Source: CAYUJH01 sp964394585 (GTDB taxonomy: Bacteria; Bacteroidota; Bacteroidia; Cytophagales; Flammeovirgaceae). From it: a stretch of 11,883 bases of DNA. The stretch's first letter is position 1. Every line of letters begins with the position of its first letter. Below, piece by piece: positions 1 to 5,545 of this stretch. A program made the translations under genes and the position numbers. The notes under the pieces were generated by a model. It worked only from the letters and a program-made list of their open reading frames with translations. It was not told the origin of the DNA and searched no databases. The stretch spans positions 1 to 11,883 of the forward strand of contig CAYMYI010000119.1 in the NCBI GenBank assembly GCA_964394585.1. The letters are read 5' to 3'.

Positions 1-93
1 ACCCAATTTTACTTTCACGAGTAGTTTTATTTCAACAACTTATTAAAAGAGCATAATTTTCTTATCAAGACTCAATTACAAGGCTAAAAAACA

Positions 94-125
94 AAAAAGG
101 AGAATATTTACATATTCTCCTTTTT
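94..125 (-). terminator. Rho-independent terminator of the exb operon
   Basis: A perfect 9-bp inverted repeat (99-107 with 112-120) encloses a 4-nt loop, and five A/T pairs on each side extend it. Read on the minus strand, the hairpin is followed by a T-rich run. It lies 23 bases after the stop codon of the last exbD gene, so it closes the operon. Positions 1-93 beyond it hold no gene or structure I can support. Confidence 0.9.
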
Positions 126-147
126 ATTACTTGAACATCTATTCATC

Positions 148-612
148 TTAATTGGTATCGCTGGCTTGAATACTTGAGTAGTTAACTTTCAAAGCATTTG
201 CCTCGCGCAACTGTTGGCGTACATCTGAGATAATACCCATTTTAGCTTCTCTATCTACCTTTAACGACATGGTAATTTTATCGCGTTCTACCTCATCAAG
301 CTTATCCTTCTCTTGAAGTACGAACATCGGTATTTCATCGGGCTTAATTAGCACGTCATTTACCTGAATACGAGGTTCGCTCCCATACTTATCAGTATCC
401 TTGGGTTCTCCTATATAGATAAAGCTTACCAAAGACTTTTTTTCTAGCTTCTGCAACTGGGTTGCATTAGGTAATGCATTTTTCACCAATAATTCAGTTT
501 CTCTAAGAACAGTAGTTACCATAAAGAAAAAGAGAAGCATGAAAATAATATCTGGCAATGCCGAAGTGGGAATATCCTGACTTGTACCTGTTTTCTTCTT
601 AAATTTTGCCAT
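148..612 (-). CDS. exbD: ExbD/TolR-family biopolymer transport protein (second copy)
   Basis: This is a 154-residue ExbD/TolR-type protein that would work with ExbB as the proton-driven stator energising TonB-dependent outer-membrane transport. It has a short basic cytoplasmic N-terminus (MAKFKKK), one membrane helix at about residues 20-36, and a periplasmic domain after that. The helix carries the family's essential aspartate (Asp21, in LPDIIFMLLFFFMVTT), which is the proton-relay residue in ExbD/TolR. The periplasmic part ends with the usual 'KVDREAKMGIISDVRQQLREA' type segment (about 118-140). It starts 8 bases after the upstream exbD stop and has no Shine-Dalgarno sequence, which is normal in Bacteroidota. 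It is the last gene before the operon terminator. It differs clearly from the upstream ExbD, so the two are probably not interchangeable. Whether the system serves TonB or a Tol-like role cannot be decided from sequence alone. Confidence 0.93.
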   Translation of the reverse strand: MAKFKKKTGTSQDIPTSALPDIIFMLLFFFMVTTVLRETELLVKNALPNATQLQKLEKKSLVSFIYIGEPKDTDKYGSEPRIQVNDVLIKPDEIPMFVLQEKDKLDEVERDKITMSLKVDREAKMGIISDVRQQLREANALKVNYSSIQASDTN

Positions 613-620
613 AATTTCAT

Positions 621-1181
621 TTATTTTAAGCTACTTAAATCGGTAGGTTCAGCATCAGAAACTTGGTAAGGAATTGCTTTTCGTGATCTGTCTAACATGT
701 CCTTCTGCTCTTCGTCTTTAGGATCTAAAGCATTATATTCTTCCAACGAAATGCCTAAATATTGAGCTCTCAACTCGTTGTAGGCAATCTTCAGTTCATC
801 TACGACAGCGATATAGCGTTCATAACTAGTACCTCTATCTGTCTTTAATGAAACTACTGCTTTTTCCGGACTTTCTGAAGACTTTTCATCCTTTCCATTA
901 TTCATAACAAACTTCTGTACTTTTTCTTTTAAGTTTTCCAACTCTGCAGGCTCTTCTTCCACAAGAAGCATGTCTTTTGAATTAATTTGGATATTAAAAA
1001 TGTTGCGTTGGTTAATTTTCACTTCATCCTGGTTTTCTTTTTTAGGAGGAAGTAAAACACTAATACCCTTATCTGAAGCGATTGTAGTTGTTACCAAGAA
1101 AAATATTAGAAGCAAAAAGGCTATGTCGGCCATTGAACCTGCATTTACTTCTTGACTCATTCTATTTCTACCTTTTGCCAT
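621..1181 (-). CDS. exbD: ExbD/TolR-family biopolymer transport protein (first copy, long C-terminus)
   Basis: This is a 186-residue ExbD-family protein, longer than the typical 135-150. I chose the start at 1181 because the product then begins MAKGRNRMSQEVN, matching the paralogue downstream (also MAK plus basic residues). The frame stays open 13 codons further to 1220, but that extension would overlap the end of the preceding gene. One membrane helix at about residues 17-36 holds the critical Asp19 (SMADIAFLLLIFFLVTTT). The periplasmic domain includes the conserved 'VVSLKTDRGTSYERYIAVVDELK' type region (about 109-131). A charged tail of about 45 residues (about 140-186), rich in Asp/Glu/Lys, follows the normal end of the domain. 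It sits 14 bases after the three-helix protein gene. With ExbB it would form the inner-membrane proton channel. Confidence 0.93.
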   Translation of the reverse strand: MAKGRNRMSQEVNAGSMADIAFLLLIFFLVTTTIASDKGISVLLPPKKENQDEVKINQRNIFNIQINSKDMLLVEEEPAELENLKEKVQKFVMNNGKDEKSSESPEKAVVSLKTDRGTSYERYIAVVDELKIAYNELRAQYLGISLEEYNALDPKDEEQKDMLDRSRKAIPYQVSDAEPTDLSSLK

Positions 1182-1195
1182 AATTCTAATAGTTT

Positions 1196-1534
1196 TTATT
1201 TGACAAGTTTCATAATCCAACCTACTAATGCACTTATAAGAGCTACAATTAGCAAGATGTACATCATTGAAAGTACTCCTCCTATTAGCTTAGAAGAAGA
1301 TTCCGAGGTAACACCATACTCAATATATTTTGGCGTAACCTCACTCCCTGATAAAGAATAGCCAATGAAAAATACTACCCCCAATACCACGATACCAATT
1401 AGGGTTTTCAAAAGGCTTTTAGGGTTACTAAGCGAAGTTATAATAGGGCCTAAAATTGCCGCAGCAGCCCCAGCTATAATCAAAATGTAGGCAATATAGA
1501 GGGCTGTGCCTGAAAAGAACGATTCTAAATCCAT
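1196..1534 (-). CDS. Small three-helix membrane protein of unknown function inside the exb operon
   Basis: I do not recognise a named domain in this 112-residue protein. It has three hydrophobic segments, at about residues 8-36, 42-62 and 84-108. The first is rich in Ala/Ile with an AGAAAAILGP stretch, and the third ends in a short basic tail (MKLVK). The loop between helices 2 and 3 (about 63-82) is polar, with SGSEVTPKYIEYGVTSESSSK. The gene lies between exbB (64 bases upstream) and the two exbD genes (14 bases downstream) on the same strand and before their common terminator, so it is almost certainly co-transcribed. By position it may be an accessory subunit or assembly factor of the ExbB/ExbD complex; that is inference. 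The ATG at 1534 is the first in frame. Confidence 0.8.
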   Translation of the reverse strand: MDLESFFSGTALYIAYILIIAGAAAAILGPIITSLSNPKSLLKTLIGIVVLGVVFFIGYSLSGSEVTPKYIEYGVTSESSSKLIGGVLSMMYILLIVALISALVGWIMKLVK

Positions 1535-1598
1535 AACACTATTTTTTAAATTATTCTAATACAAATTTCTGTGTACAAATGAATTGGGTTACTAAAAA

Positions 1599-2384
1599 CT
1601 AGGCAGCAGAACCACTCTTCATTTTGTAAGCTACTAACAAGTCAACTAAAGTGATAGATGCATCTTCCATCTCATTTACGATGCCATCAACCTTAGATAC
1701 ACAGTAGTTGTAGAATAATTGAAGGATAATTGCCACGATCAAACCGGCTACTGTAGTAAGGAGTGCTACTTTAATACCATTCGCCACAAGTGAAGGAGAA
1801 ATATCACCAGCTGCTTCAATAGCATCGAAGGCGCCAATCATACCGATTACCGTACCCATGAAACCTAACATAGGAGCTAACGAAATGAAGAGTGAAATCC
1901 ATACAAGACCTCTTTCTAAGCGTCCCATTTCCACAGAACCATATGCAATAATTGATTTCTCAACCATTTCTACACCTTCTGAATAGCGCATTAAGCCTTG
2001 TTGGAAAATAGAAGCTACCGGACCACGTGTAGACTTACAAACTTCTTGTGCCGCAGGTACCCCACCGTCGTTAAGAGCTGTTTCTACTTTATTGATTAGT
2101 TTCTTTGTGTTAGTAGTTGCCAAGTTTAACGTAATAATACGCTCAATAGCTACAGCTAGCCCCAAAATCAAACAAACTAATACGAAACTCATGAATCGCC
2201 AATCGCCCTCAATGAATTTATCTTTCACAATTTGAGTAAAGCTTTGGTTTTCCACTGAAGCAGCATCATCTTGCATAACTTCCATTACAGAGGCTACTTC
2301 TTTTACTTCAGCATATGTTTCTGCTGAGAATGCACCAAATGCCATAACAAGTGCTAACGAGAGGAGTGTTATCAATTTTTTCAT
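1599..2384 (-). CDS. exbB: ExbB/TolQ/MotA-family proton channel protein
   Basis: This 261-residue ExbB/TolQ-family protein would form the pentameric inner-membrane channel that, with ExbD, converts proton-motive force into work on TonB. Residues 1-22 look like a cleavable signal or extra hydrophobic segment (MKKLITLLSLALVMAFGAFS). They are followed by a polar region and the first membrane helix at about 63-84. A cytoplasmic loop of about 75 residues comes next (ETALNDGG ... EMGRLERGL). The ExbB signature helix follows at about 161-186, containing APMLGFMGTVIGM, and the third helix is at about 203-228 (KVALLTTVAGLIVAIIL). Family-typical Thr residues are present in helices 2 and 3. The N-terminal signal-like extension is common in Bacteroidota ExbB. 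It heads the operon exbB - three-helix protein - exbD - exbD. I see no convincing promoter in the 72 bases separating it from the tRNA gene, so read-through from the tRNA promoter is possible. Confidence 0.95.
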   Translation of the reverse strand: MKKLITLLSLALVMAFGAFSAETYAEVKEVASVMEVMQDDAASVENQSFTQIVKDKFIEGDWRFMSFVLVCLILGLAVAIERIITLNLATTNTKKLINKVETALNDGGVPAAQEVCKSTRGPVASIFQQGLMRYSEGVEMVEKSIIAYGSVEMGRLERGLVWISLFISLAPMLGFMGTVIGMIGAFDAIEAAGDISPSLVANGIKVALLTTVAGLIVAIILQLFYNYCVSKVDGIVNEMEDASITLVDLLVAYKMKSGSAA

Positions 2385-2456
2385 AACCTAATTTTTAGTG
2401 TGCGTTTCGATTTAAGAATTTAAAAAAACCTGAATTTCAAAGTTTAAACGTAACAG

Positions 2457-2548
2457 TGGCGGAGAGAAAGGGATTCGAACCCTTGGTACCCTGGTGAGGG
2501 CACACCCGCTTTCCAGGCGAGCACCTTCGACCACTCGGTCACCTCTCC
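2457..2548 (-). tRNA. tRNA-Ser (anticodon GGA)
   Basis: The minus strand folds as a class II tRNA. A 7-bp acceptor stem starts with GGAGAGG at 2548 and pairs with TCTCTCC. The D-arm contains GACCGAGTGGTC, the anticodon GGA lies at 2514-2512, and there is a long variable arm of the kind serine tRNAs have. The T-arm contains GGTTCGAATCC. The discriminator base is G (2460) and CCA is encoded (2459-2457). It reads UCC/UCU serine codons. It stands alone between the deiodinase-like gene and exbB, with no flanking repeat or integrase that would mark it as an integration site. Confidence 0.97.
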
Positions 2549-2563
2549 TTATGTAGCGTTTCA

Positions 2564-2589
2564 CAAAAATACAATGCAGAAAAGTTCAA
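2564..2589 (-). promoter_or_regulatory. Bacteroidota-type promoter of the tRNA-Ser gene
   Basis: On the minus strand an exact TAnnTTTG -7 element (TATTTTTG, 2571-2564) lies 15 bases before the tRNA 5' end, which would give a leader of roughly 8-9 bases. A TTG at 2589-2587 is 15 bases upstream of it. That is shorter than the usual 17-23, so the -33 element is uncertain while the -7 element is a full match. Confidence 0.55.
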
Positions 2590-2606
2590 AACGTTACAGC
2601 AAATTG

Positions 2607-2626
2607 TACTATTTTGTGAAATAGTA
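2607..2626. other. Perfect 8-bp inverted repeat upstream of tRNA-Ser
   Basis: TACTATTT (2607-2614) and AAATAGTA (2619-2626) are exact reverse complements around the 4-base loop TGTG. The repeat lies 36 bases upstream of the tRNA -7 element and about 110 bases after the deiodinase-like gene. No T-run follows on the minus strand. It could be a weak terminator, a palindromic protein-binding site or chance in an AT-rich spacer. The rest of the 2549-2737 spacer holds no gene. Confidence 0.35.
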
Positions 2627-2737
2627 TCACTATATAAGCCTGACAAATAAATTAATAAAAATGCCTATATGCAAATTTTCATTTTACTAATTCCTCATAG
2701 GCTACCTAAGCATGAACGAAGCATTTTTCTTCTGCTC

Positions 2738-3409
2738 TCACTCTAAAATTTCCATGATTTCAGAGGAAGATTTCCGTGCTATGTTCGGTACCTCTGCGTT
2801 CGTAGCAGGGTATCCTACCGGAATGAGTAGAAAAGGGCGCTCGTTGGCAGGGCGCTCTAATATTTCTGTTAGAAAGCCCATAGGGCTTGGTGTGTGGGTT
2901 AAAGAAACCAACCCTGCGTTATGAATGGCTGCTAATAACATTCCTGAAGCTAGTCCTACCGATTCGTTGACATAATAGTTATTATGCTTGTCTCCTGTTT
3001 CGTCTAACTCATACACTTTTTTAAAAACGATAATCAGCCATGGTGCTATTTCTAAGAATGGCTTCTTCCAATTTGTCTCAAACGCTTCTAAATCTTTGAG
3101 CCAACGCTCTGACATTCGCTGGTTATAATTTATTTTCTCTTCTTCTTCTGCGGCTTCTCGAATCCGCGCTTTTAGTTGCGGATTGCCAACGGCACAGAAA
3201 AACCAGGGTTGTTTATGAGCACCTGAGGGGGCAGTACTCGCTGTCTGAATGATATACTCAATTACTGATTTAGGTACCGGTTTATCAGAAAACATCCGAA
3301 GTGATCGGCGTTTATTCATGTAGTGGTAAAACTCACGGCTTCGCTGCAGCATTTCATCTTCAGCGTACTGTATACCCTCGTATGGGATAAACTTAGGGCT
3401 ACTTTCCAT
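2738..3409 (-). CDS. Iodotyrosine deiodinase-like flavoprotein (nitroreductase superfamily)
   Basis: This 223-residue FMN-dependent protein is of the nitroreductase fold. The FMN-binding RRS motif is at residues 34-36 (NKRRSLRMFSDKPVP), followed by TASTAPSGAHKQPW at about 56-69. Residues 87-116 match the active-site lid of iodotyrosine deiodinase (IYD). Glu91, Tyr95 and Lys116 fall at exactly the spacing of human Glu157/Tyr161/Lys182, which hold the zwitterion of the halotyrosine substrate. Thr173 aligns with human Thr239 near flavin N5 (THTP). The C-terminal LIPVGYP motif (about 195-201) is also typical. Unlike the human enzyme it has no membrane anchor, like characterised bacterial homologues, so it is probably cytosolic. 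The expected reaction is reductive dehalogenation of halotyrosines; the physiological substrate in bacteria is not settled. It is monocistronic by position, with an ATG start at 3409. Family assignment is firm, substrate is inferred. Confidence 0.88.
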   Translation of the reverse strand: MESSPKFIPYEGIQYAEDEMLQRSREFYHYMNKRRSLRMFSDKPVPKSVIEYIIQTASTAPSGAHKQPWFFCAVGNPQLKARIREAAEEEEKINYNQRMSERWLKDLEAFETNWKKPFLEIAPWLIIVFKKVYELDETGDKHNNYYVNESVGLASGMLLAAIHNAGLVSLTHTPSPMGFLTEILERPANERPFLLIPVGYPATNAEVPNIARKSSSEIMEILE

Positions 3410-3531
3410 ACATTTTCACATTTAAGGTTTCAATAAAACAGCTCTAAGGTAGGGTTTTCAGTATTTTTTCTGAAGTTTGGTGTGGTAAATGGGACGGGTT
3501 TGTCGTACAGTTGTTGTTTTTTTATGGAAAA

Positions 3532-3565
3532 GTAAAGAGGCCGCTTTTAAAAGCAGCCTCTTTAC
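3532..3565 (-). terminator. Rho-independent terminator of the acyl-CoA dehydrogenase gene
   Basis: This is a 34-base near-perfect palindrome. GTAAAGAGGC (3532-3541) pairs with 3556-3565 and GCTTTT (3543-3548) with AAAAGC (3549-3554), leaving a single mismatch (3542/3555). It begins 22 bases after the dehydrogenase stop codon, and TTTT follows it on the minus strand. The remainder of the 3410-3587 spacer is AT-rich with no gene. The deiodinase-like gene's promoter must lie there, but I could not identify a convincing one. Confidence 0.85.
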
Positions 3566-3587
3566 ACTATAACATGCCTAAGTTTAA

Positions 3588-4818
3588 TTAATCTTTCAAA
3601 ATCGAGCGAGAAATAACCACTTTTTGGATTTCCGAAGTCCCTTCGTAAATCTGTGTGATTTTTGCGTCGCGCATTAAGCGTTCTACATGATATTCTTTTA
3701 CGTAACCGTAACCTCCGTGTACTTGTACGGCTTCTGTGGTAATTTCCATAGCAGCTTCTGCAGCATAAAGCTTCGCCATTGCACTTGCTAAAGCAAAATT
3801 TTGCTTGGCGTCTTTTAGTTGAGCTGCTTTGAAACAAAGTAAGCGTGCCGCTTCAATTTTTGTTGCCATATCGGCTAGTTTGAACCCAATGGCTTGGTGC
3901 TTGCTAATTTCTTGCCCAAATGTTTTGCGCTCTTTAGAATATTTTAGTGCAAGTTCGTACGCTCCAGAAGCAATGCCTAACGCTTGTGCAGCAATGCCAA
4001 TTCTTCCTCCATTAAGGGTCTCCATTGCTATCTGAAAGCCTTGACCATCGGTACCCAATCGCTGATTTTTGGGGACTTTCACATCTGTAAAGCCTAAAGA
4101 GTGGGTATCGGAACCACGAATCCCCATTTTATCTTCTTTCTTACCGACCTGGAAACCTTCCATGCATGCCTGGAGGGCACAGATGGGGTCGACCTCGGNN
4201 NNNNNNNNTCCCCATTTTATCTTCTTTTTTTCCTACCACAAAGCCTTCTGCATCTTTTTCCACAATAAGGCAATTAATGCCTTTATGCTTTTTCTCGCGG
4301 TCGGTTTGTGCCATTACCAAATAAACCGATGCCGTTCCTCCATTCGTTATCCAGTTCTTATTACCATTGAGTAGATAGTAATCGCCCTTATCTTCTGCTG
4401 TGGTATGCTGCGAAGTAGCATCGCTACCAGCTTCCGGTTCTGAAAGGCAAAATGCCCCCCAAATTTCGCCGCTGGCTAATCGAGGCAGATATTTTTGCTT
4501 TTGTTCTTCGGTACCAAAGTGCTCGAGTCCCCAACATACTAAGGAATTGTTAACAGACATCACTACGGAAGCGGAAGCATCAATTTTTGAGATTTCCTCC
4601 ATAGCAAGTACGTATGACACCGTATCCATGCCCCCACCACCATACTCGGGGCTTACCATCATGCCCATAAACCCTAACTCTCCCATTTTTTTTACTTGTT
4701 CCATCGGGAATTGTTGGTGGGTATCGCGCTCAATTACACCGGGGAGGAGTTCTTTTTGTGCAAACTCTCGTGCAGCATCGCGAACGGCAATTTGCTCTTC
4801 GGTTAGTTCAAAATTCAT
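3588..4818 (-). CDS. Acyl-CoA dehydrogenase, interrupted by an assembly gap
   Basis: This is an FAD-dependent acyl-CoA dehydrogenase of the short/butyryl-CoA type, which introduces the alpha-beta double bond in acyl-CoA beta-oxidation. Removing the duplicated gap flanks gives 380 residues, the normal family length. The N-terminal part (4818 to about 4209, residues 1-203) has MNFELTEEQ, PEYGGGGMD (57-65) and the FAD/substrate signature GAFCLSEPEAGSD (121-133). The C-terminal part (about 4134 to 3588) has IRGSDT, GGRIGIAAQALGIA, KERKTFGQ and QVHGGYGY. It ends with IYEGTSEIQ, whose Glu (about residue 363) aligns with the catalytic base. The start at 4818 is preferred over in-frame ATGs further up because the family begins at MNFEL and a promoter at 4891-4922 overlaps the longer version. 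The interruption (4164-4208) is an assembly feature, not evidence of a pseudogene. Neighbours do not point to a specific substrate. Confidence 0.9.
4121..4248. repeat. Diverged 40-base duplicate on both sides of the gap
   Basis: Bases 4121-4160 and 4209-4248 align without indels over 40 bases. The first 19 are identical, and there are seven mismatches in the remainder. Both encode EGF-x-VGKKEDKMG of the acyl-CoA dehydrogenase. Five of the six changed codons are synonymous, and one changes Gln to Val. The copies flank the N run, so this is an assembly-created repeat and not a genomic tandem duplication. Confidence 0.8.
4164..4208. other. Assembly gap (10 N) with adjoining vector-like sequence
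   Basis: Positions 4199-4208 are N. The 35 bases before them (4164-4198) do not continue the dehydrogenase. They contain GCATGCCTG and then GTCGAC, the SphI and SalI sites in the order found in pUC-type polylinkers but with extra bases between. Bases 4121-4160 and 4209-4248 are two versions of the same coding stretch, so the gap is a scaffold join of overlapping ends rather than missing gene sequence. The vector assignment is inference from site order. Confidence 0.7.
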
Positions 4819-4890
4819 GTCGATTGATTTATGTGTGTTTAAAGATTGAAACTCGATGTGTTGCATTGCCAAATTAGTATGCAAGCATAA

Positions 4891-4922
4891 CAAAAATAAG
4901 GCTTGTATTGCTACGAGCCAAA
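4891..4922 (-). promoter_or_regulatory. Bacteroidota-type promoter of the acyl-CoA dehydrogenase gene
   Basis: On the minus strand a TTTG at 4922-4919 is followed 20 bases later by an exact TAnnTTTG (TATTTTTG, 4898-4891). This matches the -33/-7 pattern of Bacteroidota primary sigma factor promoters. Transcription would begin near 4884, leaving a leader of about 65 bases before the ATG at 4818. The preceding gene ends at 4968 without a clear terminator, so some read-through is possible. Confidence 0.65.
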
Positions 4923-4967
4923 CTTACACAGATAGTGTATAACTATGAAAATGATTTGTAGAACCTA

Positions 4968-5543
4968 TCAGTTGCGAGAAATATTACGCCAGTAGAACAG
5001 AATATCTTCAAAGGCTTTGCTGAGGTTATTTTGTGGAGAGGAGTCGATCATCATTTCAAAAAGATCGGCTGAGGCAGGCAAAAGAGTATAATTCCCTATA
5101 CGGCAGCTCGTATCTGCCACACGCAGGATATGAGCAAAAATAGGGTGCATGGTCTGTGTAACGCAACACAAATAGTCGAATTTTGTCGTAGAGAAGGCGT
5201 TTACGCTTTCGTGCCTTACTTTTCCTACTAACGATATATCTTTAAAGCTGAAATATTGGTATCCTCCTTCGGGAACTTCTGCAAGTACTTCGCGAACGGG
5301 GGTTGGCTCAAACACAAGTACGGTTACTTTTTTTCCGTCATTCTCAAGTGCGGTTACAAATTGTTCCAAAGCCTTATGGTCTTCCGACAAGCTAGAGCTG
5401 AACAAAACGCCTACTTGTTTGGTATCGGCGTAGTTTACAGTCAATCGTTGTGCCTGTATATCGCTTTTCTTATATGGAAATGCATTGCGCATTTTCAAAA
5501 AGAAGTTCTTCACTGCATCAATGCTCAAGTCTACTTTTACCAT
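4968..5543 (-). CDS. DUF6913-like protein of unknown function downstream of ligA
   Basis: This is a 191-residue soluble protein with no signal peptide or membrane helix. It resembles the small Bacteroidota-restricted DUF6913 group by length, general pattern and gene neighbourhood, but I hold that assignment with moderate confidence. A basic N-terminus with helix-like character (about 8-35) precedes an alternating strand/helix region. In it QVGVLFSSSLSEDHKALEQF (about 43-62) and KKVTVLVFE (about 71-79) look like a Rossmann-like core. KFDYLCCVT (about 121-129) and ADTSCRIGNY (about 143-152) follow, the latter with the family-like Arg-x-Gly. The ATG at 5543 lies 2 bases after the ligA stop, so translation is probably coupled to ligA. 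No catalytic motif is evident. A stop at 4968 ends the operon, with only weak hairpin potential behind it. Confidence 0.8.
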   Translation of the reverse strand: MVKVDLSIDAVKNFFLKMRNAFPYKKSDIQAQRLTVNYADTKQVGVLFSSSLSEDHKALEQFVTALENDGKKVTVLVFEPTPVREVLAEVPEGGYQYFSFKDISLVGKVRHESVNAFSTTKFDYLCCVTQTMHPIFAHILRVADTSCRIGNYTLLPASADLFEMMIDSSPQNNLSKAFEDILFYWRNISRN

Positions 5544-5545
5544 AT

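Noticed and set aside
1599..2384. MotA-type flagellar stator as identity of the ExbB-like gene
   Set aside because: The two following genes are ExbD-type with short N-termini, not MotB with a peptidoglycan-binding domain, and no flagellar genes are present.
2457..2548. tRNA-Ser as an attachment site for an integrated element
   Set aside because: No integrase, no repeated tRNA 3' end and only core genes on both sides.
3444..3451. Possible -7 promoter element (TACCTTAG on the minus strand) for the deiodinase-like gene
   Set aside because: Its 3' half is TTAG rather than TTTG, and no TTG lies at a suitable distance upstream, so I did not list it as a feature.
3588..4818. Acyl-CoA dehydrogenase as a frameshifted pseudogene or a true tandem duplication
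   Set aside because: Both halves are intact and in frame up to the N run, share the same 13-residue overlap and add up to normal length. The break coincides with N and vector-like bases, so it is an assembly matter.
4932..4946. Short inverted repeat (ATAGT/ACTAT) after the DUF6913-like gene as a terminator
   Set aside because: Only five AT-rich pairs and no T-run, which is too weak to support.
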